Positions 1 through 8,929 of a stretch of DNA of 20,480 nt are shown here, one piece after another; position 1 is the stretch's first letter; each line of letters starts with the position of its first letter. Made by a program: the position numbers and the translations under genes. Under the pieces are notes generated by a model. It saw only the letters and a program-made list of their open reading frames with translations, ran no database searches and had not been told where the DNA came from. Source of the stretch: CAZTGZ01 sp044339595 (lineage in GTDB: Bacteria; Bacteroidota; Bacteroidia; NS11-12g; UBA9320). The stretch spans positions 1-20,480 of the forward strand of contig JBIIVF010000032.1 in the NCBI GenBank assembly GCA_044339595.1, read 5' to 3'.

Positions 1-1
1 T

Positions 2-622
2 CATTGCTGGTCACTTCTAAAAATTTCCTTAAAAGACTCATCCATCGGATTAAAAGGCATTGCGGAAATGGAGAACTTGCTTGATTTGACCGCTGCCGCC
101 GGATTAAACATCCCCTTAACTTTCAACGGTGCCTTGGCGCGTGGGCTCGATTATTATACAGGATGCATTTTTGAAGTGACCAGCAATGAGGTGGCCATAG
201 GCAGTATTTCAGGCGGCGGCCGCTATGACAACCTGACCGGCATTTTCGGAATGGATGGATTGAGCGGAGTAGGCATCTCTTTTGGTATTGACCGAATATA
301 CGATACCATGGAAAGTCTCGGTCGCTTTGAAGAAACGGATTATAATGGTACCAAAGTCATCTGTTGTCACTTCGACGAAAAAGGATTGATGGAAGGACTT
401 CGCAGTGCCACTGTGTTGAGAGATTTTGGCATTGCCGCTGAGGTTTATCCCGACACGAAGAAAATTCAAAAACAATTTGAATATGCCAACAAGCGCGGAA
501 TTCCATATGTAATAATTTGGGGAGAAGAAGAATTGAAAAACAACATCCCCCAACTCAAAAACATGAAAACCGGTGAGCAAAAAATGATGAAGATTGAGGA
601 AATCCCAAACTATATTTCATGA
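2..622 (+). CDS. hisS: Histidyl-tRNA synthetase, C-terminal part (5' end outside window)
   Basis: Cytoplasmic class II aminoacyl-tRNA synthetase that charges tRNA-His with histidine. The frame is open from the first bases of the window, so the 206 visible residues are the second half of the protein. The histidine-specific motif ARGLDYYTG is followed by the class II motif 3 region, with GGRYDNL and GVGISFGIDRI, which carries the ATP-binding arginine. The last 90 or so residues fit the mixed alpha/beta anticodon-binding domain (VICCHFDEKG, AAEVYPD, YVIIWGEEE). The stop codon overlaps the start of the next gene as ATGA, so the two are probably translationally coupled. The family assignment is secure. 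What lies upstream, and how it is regulated, cannot be seen. Confidence 0.96.
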   Translation, partial: HCWSLLKISLKDSSIGLKGIAEMENLLDLTAAAGLNIPLTFNGALARGLDYYTGCIFEVTSNEVAIGSISGGGRYDNLTGIFGMDGLSGVGISFGIDRIYDTMESLGRFEETDYNGTKVICCHFDEKGLMEGLRSATVLRDFGIAAEVYPDTKKIQKQFEYANKRGIPYVIIWGEEELKNNIPQLKNMKTGEQKMMKIEEIPNYIS

Positions 623-1329
623 AAAAACAGCGATTTGAAGATTGGATTGTTTTTGAAGATGAGCATCTCTTTTTTGTAAATAAGCCTGCCTATTTGAGTG
701 TGCTCGAAGATCGAAGTTCAGATGAAAATTTGTTAAAATTCGCCCGTGCCTATCATCCCGAATCACAGGCATGTCACCGAATCGATAAAGAAACCAGCGG
801 CTTGGTCATTTTTGCTAAAAATCCGGAAGCCTATCGTCGGGTGAGCATCTTATTTGAAACCAGAAAGATCACCAAAACATATCACGCCATTTGTGAACAT
901 CCCACAGAATTTAAAGATTATCTCATCAATTTACCCATAGAAATCAGTTCGAAAGGAAAAGCGCGTATCAGCAAGAAAGATGGAAAACCCTCTTCTACAT
1001 TGGTGAACACCCTTCAAAATTTCCGTGACTTTTCACTGATCGAATGCAATCCATTCTCAGGAAGATTGCATCAAATCAGGGTACACATGGCTGCAGTGAA
1101 TCATCCCTTGGCTGCTGACGAATTATATGGAGGCAAATTGCCGTATCTATCTCAAATCAAGCGAAAATTCAATGTGGCCAAAAGCAAAGAAGAAACCCCA
1201 ATGATTCAGCGGGTGGTGCTGCATGCAAGAGGACTTCGATTTGAAATGGACAAAATCTATGAAATAGTAGCGCCCTATCCTCATGATTTCGAGGCATTTA
1301 TAAAAATACTTGCTAAATATAACGCATGA
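619..1329 (+). CDS. RluA-family RNA pseudouridine synthase
   Basis: Isomerises uridine to pseudouridine in rRNA or tRNA. At 236 residues it is a compact RluA-type enzyme with no N-terminal S4 domain. HRIDKETSG (residues 53-61) is the family active-site motif, with Asp56 as the expected catalytic residue. ITKTYHAIC (84-92), GRLHQIRVHM (148-157) and the LHA near 201 are the other conserved blocks. The ATG at 619 overlaps the hisS stop, and its own stop overlaps the ATG of the hydrolase downstream, so it is the middle gene of a tightly coupled operon. The target base cannot be told from sequence; RluA, RluC and RluD-like substrates are all possible. Confidence 0.93.
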   Translation: MKKQRFEDWIVFEDEHLFFVNKPAYLSVLEDRSSDENLLKFARAYHPESQACHRIDKETSGLVIFAKNPEAYRRVSILFETRKITKTYHAICEHPTEFKDYLINLPIEISSKGKARISKKDGKPSSTLVNTLQNFRDFSLIECNPFSGRLHQIRVHMAAVNHPLAADELYGGKLPYLSQIKRKFNVAKSKEETPMIQRVVLHARGLRFEMDKIYEIVAPYPHDFEAFIKILAKYNA

Positions 1330-2633
1330 GATCGCTATTAATTCTTTGTTCGTATTTGCTCATTTCCTCTTCGCTGTTTGGCCAGGAAGCGCCTGAAACC
1401 ACTCAATCCTTTGTAAATAAATTCACCGGTAAAAAACATAAAGCTGCATCTAAAATGCTTACTCAAGATATGCAGAATCTTGTATCCACAAGACAAATGA
1501 AGATGCTATGGACCGGCGTTCAAACACAGTTCGGAAAATATGAAAAGGTGGTCTACCTGAGCACCCGTGAAAAAGAAGACAACCGCGTTTCAGAATATGA
1601 TTTGGTATTTGAGAAAGCCAGATTTGTGTTAGAAGTGGCAGAAAATCAAGACAAAAGAATAGCCGGATTTTACTTAAAACCATCGGGATACAAATTGCCT
1701 CCTTATGCAACCGGCGCTCGATTTGGAAAGGAAAACATCAAAATCAAATCCGGTGAATTCGTTCTACCGGGAGAAATTCTCCTTCCATTAAATAGAAAAA
1801 ATCCGCCTTTGGCGATTTTGGTGCATGGCAGCGGACCCAACGATCGTGACGAAAGTATCGGTCCAACAAAAGTATTTTATGACTTAGCGCTCGGGCTTGC
1901 AGCCGAAGGCATTGCCACTTTGAGGTACGAAAAAAGAACCAAAGTTTATGACAGCCTTTACAAGAGTGCACAATTTGGATTATGGGAAGAAACCATTGAA
2001 GATGCTATTCAAGCGGTGCATCTTGCCAAGCAATCGACCTTAATAGATACTGCCAACATTTTCATCATCGGGCATAGTTTAGGTGCCATGGTGGCTCCAT
2101 ATATCGGCAACTATAGTCCGGCTACCGGCGTGGTGATGCTTGCCGGACCCTGCCGATCCTTAGCTGATTTAATCGCCGATCAATCTGCTTATATGATGGC
2201 ATTGGATGGAAAAATGAGTAAGAAGGACAAGAAAAGTTTGAAAACCATTGAGAATCGACGCGATAAAATTAAAAGAGGTGAATTTTCTGAAAGCGATCCC
2301 AATGCGGACCTCCTGGGATATTGGCCCGGTAAATACTGGAAATCTGAATCGATTTACATGCCTCTTCCACAAATCGACAGCTTAGCAAAACCCTTGCTGA
2401 TCCTTCAGGGAGGCAGAGATTATCAGGTAGATCCGGTGAAAGATTTTAATCCGCTCAAAGAAAAATGTTCGACAAAAGCCCATTGTAAGTCAGCACTTTT
2501 TGAAAGTTTGAACCATTTGTTCATTTCCGGTACCGGCGCTCCAAACCCATCAGAATATTTCAAACAGGGGAATGTAGAAGAATCGGTGATCCTTCACATC
2601 GCCGATTGGATTAATTCAAATACAAAACGGTAA
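1326..2633 (+). CDS. Secreted alpha/beta hydrolase with N-terminal DUF3887-like domain
   Basis: Probable periplasmic or surface serine hydrolase of unknown substrate. Residues 1-20 form a Sec signal peptide (LLILCSYLLISSSLFGQ, cleavage expected near GQ/EA). Residues 25-120 resemble the DUF3887 module often placed before such hydrolases. The hydrolase fold follows: LVHGSGPNDRD (165-175, oxyanion region), the nucleophile elbow GHSLG (Ser251), GGRDYQV (acid Asp365) and LNHLF (His397), giving a complete Ser-Asp-His triad in the usual order. It overlaps the RluA gene by 4 bases and ends the hisS operon. No link to tRNA or RNA modification is evident, so the grouping may be only transcriptional. 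Confidence 0.87.
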   Translation: MRSLLILCSYLLISSSLFGQEAPETTQSFVNKFTGKKHKAASKMLTQDMQNLVSTRQMKMLWTGVQTQFGKYEKVVYLSTREKEDNRVSEYDLVFEKARFVLEVAENQDKRIAGFYLKPSGYKLPPYATGARFGKENIKIKSGEFVLPGEILLPLNRKNPPLAILVHGSGPNDRDESIGPTKVFYDLALGLAAEGIATLRYEKRTKVYDSLYKSAQFGLWEETIEDAIQAVHLAKQSTLIDTANIFIIGHSLGAMVAPYIGNYSPATGVVMLAGPCRSLADLIADQSAYMMALDGKMSKKDKKSLKTIENRRDKIKRGEFSESDPNADLLGYWPGKYWKSESIYMPLPQIDSLAKPLLILQGGRDYQVDPVKDFNPLKEKCSTKAHCKSALFESLNHLFISGTGAPNPSEYFKQGNVEESVILHIADWINSNTKR

Positions 2634-2666
2634 CATTTTATCAACAAAGTGGTCAAATTATGTTAC
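2630..2666. repeat. 7-bp inverted repeat upstream of carA
   Basis: GTAACAT (2630-2636) is mirrored by ATGTTAC (2660-2666) with 23 bases between. The left arm covers the hydrolase stop codon, and the right arm ends 6 bases before the carA -7 box, so the repeat covers the place where a -33 element would sit. It could be an operator or a weak hairpin. There is no T run after it, so it is not a clear terminator. Confidence 0.4.
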
Positions 2667-2672
2667 TGAACT

Positions 2673-2680
2673 TATCTTTG
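2673..2680 (+). promoter_or_regulatory. Bacteroidota -7 promoter box for carA-eno
   Basis: TATCTTTG matches the Bacteroidota housekeeping -7 consensus TAnnTTTG exactly. It would start transcription about 10 bases before the carA TTG codon, giving a very short leader. No good -33 TTTG is seen at the usual spacing. Confidence 0.6.
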
Positions 2681-2696
2681 CCAAAATCCTGACAAA

Positions 2697-3791
2697 TTGA
2701 CTATACCATCACAACCAGCCCTGCTTATTTTGCAGGATGGCACCGTATTCAGAGGCAACGCCATCGGCAAAATTGGAACTACCAGCGGTGAAATTTGCTT
2801 TAACACCGGGATGACCGGTTACCAGGAAGTATTCACTGATCCTTCCTATTTCGGACAGATTCTCGTGGCAACCACTGACCATATTGGTAATTACGGTGTT
2901 CATGACGAAGACGTTGAAAGCGAATCCATTAAAATTTCCGGACTGGTTTGCAAAAAATATTCTTACGACTATTCACGCAAAACAGCTTCAGGCAGTCTAA
3001 ATGATTATTTCATCGAAAACAACCTTGTTGGTATCAGTGATGTTGATACCCGTGAAATTGTGAGGCACATTCGCCAAAAAGGTGCCATGAATTGTATCAT
3101 TTCATCTGAAATCCAGGATATTGAAGTTCTAAAAACGATGTTGAAAGAAGTTCCGGATATGTCCGGTCTTGAACTTTCTTCGAAGGTGAGCACCGATGTT
3201 CCATACGTTTTCGGACAAGAAAGTGCCCCTTATAAAGTCGCAGTGCTGGATTTAGGTGTGAAGAAAAACATTTTGCGCTGTTTAGCTGAAAGAGGTTGTT
3301 ATCTTAAGGTATTTTCTGCGAAAACGAGCTATGCAGAAATGAAAGCATGGAATCCGGATGGATTTATGATTTCTAATGGACCGGGTGATCCTTCTGCTAT
3401 GCCCTACGCTGTAGAAACACTGAAAGCGATTCTTGAAAACGACGAAAAAATGTTCGGCATTTGCCTTGGAAGTCAGATTCTGGCATTAGCAGCAGGATTT
3501 AAAACCTTTAAAATGCACAATGGCCATCGCGGACTCAACCATCCGGTTCTGAATTTAGAAACCGGCCGATCTGAAATCACCTCACAAAATCATGGATTTG
3601 CCGTGGATGCAAACAGCGGTCCTAAAGAAGCGATTACCATCACCCATATCAATTTGAATGACCAAACTGTTGAAGGATTGCGGGTAAACGGGAAACAAGC
3701 CTTTGCTGTTCAATATCATCCGGAGTCATCACCGGGACCTCATGATTCGAGGTATTTGTTCGATCAATTTATTTCTACATTAAGTAAATAA
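2697..3791 (+). CDS. carA: Carbamoyl-phosphate synthase small (glutaminase) subunit
   Basis: Hydrolyses glutamine and passes ammonia to CarB for carbamoyl phosphate synthesis, feeding pyrimidines and arginine. At 364 residues it has the usual length. The N-terminal CarA domain holds the conserved GMTGYQEVFTDPSY block (residues 38-51). The class I amidotransferase domain has NGPGDPSAM (227-235), the nucleophile Cys256 in GICLGSQ, and YHPESSPGP with His341 and Glu343. The residue two after the catalytic Cys-Leu-Gly unit is Ser rather than the more usual His. The start is TTG: the upstream in-frame stop is at 2667-2669, the first in-frame ATG falls inside a conserved block, and the promoter -7 box ends at 2680. 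eno follows after 2 bases. carB is not in the window. Confidence 0.96.
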   Translation: MTIPSQPALLILQDGTVFRGNAIGKIGTTSGEICFNTGMTGYQEVFTDPSYFGQILVATTDHIGNYGVHDEDVESESIKISGLVCKKYSYDYSRKTASGSLNDYFIENNLVGISDVDTREIVRHIRQKGAMNCIISSEIQDIEVLKTMLKEVPDMSGLELSSKVSTDVPYVFGQESAPYKVAVLDLGVKKNILRCLAERGCYLKVFSAKTSYAEMKAWNPDGFMISNGPGDPSAMPYAVETLKAILENDEKMFGICLGSQILALAAGFKTFKMHNGHRGLNHPVLNLETGRSEITSQNHGFAVDANSGPKEAITITHINLNDQTVEGLRVNGKQAFAVQYHPESSPGPHDSRYLFDQFISTLSK

Positions 3792-3793
3792 TT

Positions 3794-5089
3794 ATGAGCT
3801 ACATAGCAGAAGTCAAAGCGCGTCAGATTATCGATTCAAGAGGAAATCCGACCGTTGAAGCGGAAATATTCACTCAAAATGGAGTCATGGGAAGAGCGGC
3901 CGTACCATCCGGTGCATCTACCGGCATCCATGAAGCGGTTGAACTCAGAGATGGCGACAAAAACACCTATCTTGGAAAAGGCGTGATCAAGGCCGTTGAT
4001 AACGTGAATACCATTATCCGGGAAAATATTCTCGGTCAGAGCGTATTTGACCAAAATACCATCGATCGCATTATGCTCGAATTGGATGGAACCGACAACA
4101 AAGGAAATTTGGGTGCCAACGCAATTTTGGCTGTATCCCTCGCTGTGGCTCAAGCCGCCGCCTATGAGTCATCCCAACCCTTGTATCGCTATTTAGGCGG
4201 AGTGAATGCCAATACCTTGCCTATTCCCATGATGAACATCCTCAATGGGGGAAGCCATGCTGACAATCTGATTGATTTTCAGGAATTTATGATCATGCCG
4301 GTGAAAGCGGATACCTTCTCAGAAGCTCTTCAAATGGGTGTTTCTGTATTTCATCATCTCAAAAAAGTCTTGAAAGACAAAGGATACAGCACCAACGTAG
4401 GGGATGAAGGTGGATTTGCGCCCAACATTGGCTCTAACGAAGAAGCCATTGAAACAGTGCTTAAGGCCATTGAAGTGGCCGGTTACCGTCCCGGTGAAGA
4501 CATCTACATCGCCATGGATGCAGCGACCTCAGAATTTTATAATCCTGAGAACCAGATGTACCAGTTCCATAAGTCGGGCGGTGCAAAAAAATCAACCGAT
4601 GACATGGTTGATTTTTGGGCTAATTGGGTCAATAAATACCCTATTTTGAGCATCGAAGACGGCTTAGCCGAAGATGATTGGGCCGGTTGGAAAAAGCTCA
4701 CCCAAAAAATCGGACAAAAAGTTCAATTGGTTGGAGATGATTTGTTTGTAACCAATGTAAAAAGACTCAAGCGTGGAATTGACGAAGGGATTGCTAACTC
4801 TATCCTGGTTAAAGTGAATCAAATTGGCACCCTCACCGAAACCATCGACTCCATCAACATGGCCACCAGAAATGGTTATACCAATATTATTAGTCACCGC
4901 AGTGGAGAAACGGAAGATGTAACCATCGCTGATTTGGCCGTTGCTATGAACAGTGGGTTGATTAAAACCGGTTCTGCTTCCCGCAGTGATAGAATTGCTA
5001 AATACAATCAATTGCTCCGAATTGAAGAAGATTTAGGTTTGGATGCCAGATATCTTGGAACAGACTTCAGATTTCTGAAGGTTAAATAA
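3794..5089 (+). CDS. eno: Enolase (phosphopyruvate hydratase)
   Basis: Glycolytic enzyme that converts 2-phosphoglycerate to phosphoenolpyruvate; cytoplasmic dimer or octamer. The 431-residue length is standard. The general acid/base region GDEGGFAPN contains Glu205. The Mg ligands are Asp242 (AMDAATSEF), Glu288 (SIEDGLAEDDW) and the GDD at 314-316. Lys340 (ILVKVNQIGT) is the catalytic base, SHRSGETED (367-375) is the signature loop, and Lys391 lies in IKTGSASRSDR. It starts 2 bases after carA, with no Shine-Dalgarno site, and is almost certainly cotranscribed with carA. A carA-eno pair occurs elsewhere in Bacteroidota, often after ribosomal genes, which are absent here. Confidence 0.98.
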   Translation: MSYIAEVKARQIIDSRGNPTVEAEIFTQNGVMGRAAVPSGASTGIHEAVELRDGDKNTYLGKGVIKAVDNVNTIIRENILGQSVFDQNTIDRIMLELDGTDNKGNLGANAILAVSLAVAQAAAYESSQPLYRYLGGVNANTLPIPMMNILNGGSHADNLIDFQEFMIMPVKADTFSEALQMGVSVFHHLKKVLKDKGYSTNVGDEGGFAPNIGSNEEAIETVLKAIEVAGYRPGEDIYIAMDAATSEFYNPENQMYQFHKSGGAKKSTDDMVDFWANWVNKYPILSIEDGLAEDDWAGWKKLTQKIGQKVQLVGDDLFVTNVKRLKRGIDEGIANSILVKVNQIGTLTETIDSINMATRNGYTNIISHRSGETEDVTIADLAVAMNSGLIKTGSASRSDRIAKYNQLLRIEEDLGLDARYLGTDFRFLKVK

Positions 5090-5164
5090 GTCATTTTTTT
5101 ATCGGTTGTGCATTTGTAACCATTCTTTGACAAATGGGTGCATCTTTTATTGATTGTGTTTGCC

Positions 5165-5172
5165 TAATTTCG
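5165..5172 (+). promoter_or_regulatory. Possible -7 box for the PKD protein gene
   Basis: TAATTTCG is one base from TAnnTTTG and would place the transcript start about 13 bases before the TTG start at 5192. No convincing -33 element is seen, so this is tentative. Confidence 0.3.
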
Positions 5173-5191
5173 TTAATTCAATATTTAGGTT

Positions 5192-8100
5192 TTGACGAAA
5201 TATTTTACCCTTCCATATAGTTTTCTTGGCGATAGAGGTGGTCTCTATCTTTTTTTAATCGCTGCATTTACCTTATTCAGTATAAAATCGAATGCCCAAT
5301 GCACCATTATTGCACCGGTTGATGGTTGTAAAAATGAAATCATCTCGTTTGATTTTAATACGGCACTTTCATACACTTCCGTTAGCTGGACTTTCGGCGA
5401 TGGCAATAACAGCGCTCAAGCGAAGCCTTTCTATCAATATAATACCACCGGCAAATTCACCATCAACTTATCCCTCAATATTTCCGGTGGTGGCACTTGT
5501 CAGGCTTCACAAGATATCACTATTCACGATTTGCCTATTGCCAATATCAAAGTATTGACTTCCAGCAACTTCTGTTTGGATAAAAACAATGTAATTCTGG
5601 AAGATTTATCCAGCGCCAACACCTCAACCGGTGTTATGGCGTCCAGGTTGGTTTTGTGGGGAGATGGGAACAGAACTTTATCGAATGATCCAAACATAGG
5701 AAAAAACGTTTCCCATACTTACGATAAAATAGGCTCTTACACCTTAGATATTGAATTGATCAATGATAAAGGTTGTAAAATTAAAACCACGGAAACGGCC
5801 ACCATCCTGCCTTTTTATCAGCCATCATTCAAATACATGAGCAAAATTTTATTCTGCGACACCACAGAATTTTGCATAGGGAATGATTCAACCGTACCGG
5901 CGGCCAATTTAAAATCTGTAATCTATGATTGGGGTGATGGCACCAGAGACACCTCAATGGATCCCTTTTTATGTCACAAATATACCGCCGATAATACTTA
6001 CAAAATCACGATGTTCGCCACCCACATCAATGGTTGTGTGAGTGACACTTCTCTCATCGAATATGTGAACATTGCAGATTTAACCCTCACGCCCAGCATG
6101 GGAAATAAAAGAATTTGCGTAAATGATCGTTTCACTTTTATTCATCCTCAAAAGCCGGATGTAACTTACTATTGGATTGTGAAAGACACCGGCGACAATA
6201 TTGTTGACACCAAAGTTGGGGCAGTATCCTCCTTCACAATGCAAAAGCCCGGCAAATATTACATCACGCTTCGAGGCCTAAGCGGAAGTTGTGAGAAATT
6301 TTATTATGATTCGGTCGAGGTGGTTGGAATATTCCCGAAAATCAGGATATTGAATGGCAATCAATGCGGCGTTCAGGACACCGTTTATGCCAATGCGTAT
6401 CTTGAAATGTATGGTACCAAAAATTTCGAAATTATTTGGGATTTTGAAGATACCGTGGCAATGCGCTGCACAACCTATGTTGGAGGGCCGAATAACAATT
6501 GCAATTTTTCAAAATGGCAGTTTGCCAAGCATAAATACGACAGTCAGGGTTGCTACACCATCAAAGTGTACATCAAAGATTTAGACAATGGCTGTTTATG
6601 GAATGATGAAGCCATTATTACACTGAAAAAACTGAATGAAGACGATGTGTCTTATAAAGTTCAAAAGAAATGTCAGGGAGACCGCACTGAATTTGCCTTT
6701 GAATTTATAGTTCCTGAATGTATTGCAGATCGACAAATTAATTATGACTCAGCTTGCAACCCCCTGGCCTTTACCAAAGAAATTGTAAAACGACCCTATC
6801 GGGTTATTTGCAGTCCGGATGGTTGGATAACGGTCGGATTTATTCTGGGAAACGGTTTGCCTGAAATTTTTAGATCCAATGATACCAGTGACTTTTATAT
6901 TGACAGTTCGCGGGCATGCAGATTGAAATTCTGGAAACACCACTGGTTTAATTTGAATCCTGCTCCTTTGGCATTCATTACCCACGATAAAGACAGTTGT
7001 CCTCCTGCCAACACCACGTCAAGATTATATTTTCCTGAACAAAGAAATGTAGTAAAAGCGGAAATGGAATGGGGAGATGGCAAATCGGATACCTACAATT
7101 TCCTTCCCAATTCGGATTCCTTAGGGCCCTTCAAACATCTATTTCCCGAATCAGGAATCTATTATCTAAAAATGGTGCTGACTACAGATAGTGGTTGCAT
7201 TGATGAACAATTCGACACCATTATTTTAGGGCATTTTTCACAGATATGGCTAGATCCTATTCTTTGCCCGGGAAAACCCATTAAATTAACGGATGAGATT
7301 AAATACTTCAATGACACGATTCCGTATTGGCGTTTTGCCTCTCGAAGAAATCAGGGCTTAGAAACGCTCAAGTGGGATTTAGGTGACGGTAACGGATGGT
7401 CTTGGGATAAACCGACACCGACTGTAACCTTTCAGAATCCGGGCATCTATACCGTCAAACTGGCAACCAAAGATATCAACGGTTGCAGAGATACGTTGGA
7501 ACAAAAAATATCGATTACCGGCATTCGAGCGGGAATCAAGCCCATTGCGAAGAAAATCATTTGCGATGACATCCTTCAACTGTTTGACAGTTCAGACCTT
7601 CAGCAATATGAAGGATTGGATAAAATCGTTGAATATTTCTGGGATTTCGGTGATGGTAAAAAGGAATCTTATCTTGTAGATCCATTTCATTTTTACAGCA
7701 GCAATGGAAATTTCCTTGTCAAACATGCCATCAGAACTGAGTCAGGCTGTTCGGATACGGCCACCATCAGCATCTCCATCAGCGGACCAATCCCTGACTT
7801 CAAAATAAAAGACACGGTGGGTTGTGCTCCTTTCAAGGCTGAATTCACCAATCAAAGTAAAGATGTCTCTAAATACATTTGGTATTATGGCGATCCGGCG
7901 AGCTCTACTTACTCAACCAATCGGGATACTCAGGTGAGCTTCACCTATACCCAACCCGGTATTTATAATATTTACCTCTTTGGATCAGACAGTTTAAAAA
8001 ACCCGGATAATCAGAACAAAGTGTATTACTGTAGTGCCTGGTTTCCGGATTCTTCCCTGGCCAACCCTCCGGTAAGAAGGGTAATTGTGCTGCCCAAACC

Positions 8101-8914
8101 TGCCGTTAACTTTGATTTGGATACCCTTGGTTGTCTCAAGGATTTGTTAACCTTAAATAGTACGTCTGACCCCATTTATGACCGCTTCCATTGGAGGATA
8201 AACAACAACCGATTTACCTCCACCAAAAAGGATACCGCTCTTCAGTTAACCGATACGGGAAAATACATCATTTCCCTCGCACCGAAATACGACCCGAAAA
8301 ATGCGTTTGGTATCGGCTGCTATGATTCGATTTCTAAAGAAATTTCGATCCACGATGTTCGGGCAAAATGGTCCTTCTCTGAAGGCGTGAGTTGCAATCA
8401 GTTCTTGTTTTCTGACTCTTCAGGCGCTTATAATCGAGAATGGACCTTTTTAAAAGGCACAGAATTACTCGGAAGTTCGAAGGATGCACAAACCGCATTT
8501 GACTTCAAAGCAGCCAAAGGACAGGCCTTGGTTTGCCTACTCGTGAATGACAGCTTTGGTTGCGAAGATCTGGTTTGCGATACCGTTCAATTAAAGGAAA
8601 ATGCCTTTGAATTAATTCTTCCCAACGTTTTTACACCTGGTGGAGACGGGAAAAATGATGTTTTCGATATTCTAATCACGAACTTTTCAGACTATTCCTT
8701 GACCATCTTCAATCGTTGGGGCGAAATCGTATATAAAAGTTCAAGGGATGGCATCGGAAAAGACGGCATCAACTGGAATGGGAACTATATGAATGGTCCT
8801 ACTCCCCTCCCCGATGGAGCGTATTTCTATTTACTCGAAGCAAAAGAGCTTTGCAATCCTGAAAACAAAGCTAACTCCATCTCTGGAACCGTGACCCTGA
8901 TTCGTGAAAAATAA
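5192..8914 (+). CDS. Large secreted PKD-repeat protein with T9SS type B (gliding motility-associated) C-terminal domain
   Basis: A 1240-residue exported adhesin-like protein. The N-terminus has a Sec signal peptide ending near SNAQC (about residue 36). At least six PKD-like beta-sandwich repeats follow, marked by WTFGDG (about 66), WGDG (about 155), DWGDG (about 246), EWGDG (about 626), WDLGDG (about 728) and FWDFGDG (about 816). More diverged copies lie near 414 (IIWDFED) and 897 (WYYGDP). Cysteines are frequent. The last 100 residues begin LPNVFTPGGDGKNDVF and contain FNRWGEIVYKS and WNG, the TIGR04131/CHU_C type B sorting domain that directs export by the type IX system. The start is TTG; no in-frame ATG lies near the signal peptide. 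The ligand is unknown. No T9SS partner (PorP/SprF) gene is intact next to it. Confidence 0.92.
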   Translation: MTKYFTLPYSFLGDRGGLYLFLIAAFTLFSIKSNAQCTIIAPVDGCKNEIISFDFNTALSYTSVSWTFGDGNNSAQAKPFYQYNTTGKFTINLSLNISGGGTCQASQDITIHDLPIANIKVLTSSNFCLDKNNVILEDLSSANTSTGVMASRLVLWGDGNRTLSNDPNIGKNVSHTYDKIGSYTLDIELINDKGCKIKTTETATILPFYQPSFKYMSKILFCDTTEFCIGNDSTVPAANLKSVIYDWGDGTRDTSMDPFLCHKYTADNTYKITMFATHINGCVSDTSLIEYVNIADLTLTPSMGNKRICVNDRFTFIHPQKPDVTYYWIVKDTGDNIVDTKVGAVSSFTMQKPGKYYITLRGLSGSCEKFYYDSVEVVGIFPKIRILNGNQCGVQDTVYANAYLEMYGTKNFEIIWDFEDTVAMRCTTYVGGPNNNCNFSKWQFAKHKYDSQGCYTIKVYIKDLDNGCLWNDEAIITLKKLNEDDVSYKVQKKCQGDRTEFAFEFIVPECIADRQINYDSACNPLAFTKEIVKRPYRVICSPDGWITVGFILGNGLPEIFRSNDTSDFYIDSSRACRLKFWKHHWFNLNPAPLAFITHDKDSCPPANTTSRLYFPEQRNVVKAEMEWGDGKSDTYNFLPNSDSLGPFKHLFPESGIYYLKMVLTTDSGCIDEQFDTIILGHFSQIWLDPILCPGKPIKLTDEIKYFNDTIPYWRFASRRNQGLETLKWDLGDGNGWSWDKPTPTVTFQNPGIYTVKLATKDINGCRDTLEQKISITGIRAGIKPIAKKIICDDILQLFDSSDLQQYEGLDKIVEYFWDFGDGKKESYLVDPFHFYSSNGNFLVKHAIRTESGCSDTATISISISGPIPDFKIKDTVGCAPFKAEFTNQSKDVSKYIWYYGDPASSTYSTNRDTQVSFTYTQPGIYNIYLFGSDSLKNPDNQNKVYYCSAWFPDSSLANPPVRRVIVLPKPAVNFDLDTLGCLKDLLTLNSTSDPIYDRFHWRINNNRFTSTKKDTALQLTDTGKYIISLAPKYDPKNAFGIGCYDSISKEISIHDVRAKWSFSEGVSCNQFLFSDSSGAYNREWTFLKGTELLGSSKDAQTAFDFKAAKGQALVCLLVNDSFGCEDLVCDTVQLKENAFELILPNVFTPGGDGKNDVFDILITNFSDYSLTIFNRWGEIVYKSSRDGIGKDGINWNGNYMNGPTPLPDGAYFYLLEAKELCNPENKANSISGTVTLIREK

Positions 8915-8929
8915 TAGGCATCTGCCGTT

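Noticed and set aside
3836..4153. Long antisense open frames inside eno, secDF, dnaX and other genes
   Set aside because: They lie opposite strongly conserved coding sequence and have no recognisable domains or promoters; they are shadows of the real genes.
5111..5136. Hairpin CATTTGT/ACAAATG after eno
   Set aside because: A 7-bp AT-rich stem with a 12-base loop and no T run following is too weak to call as a terminator.
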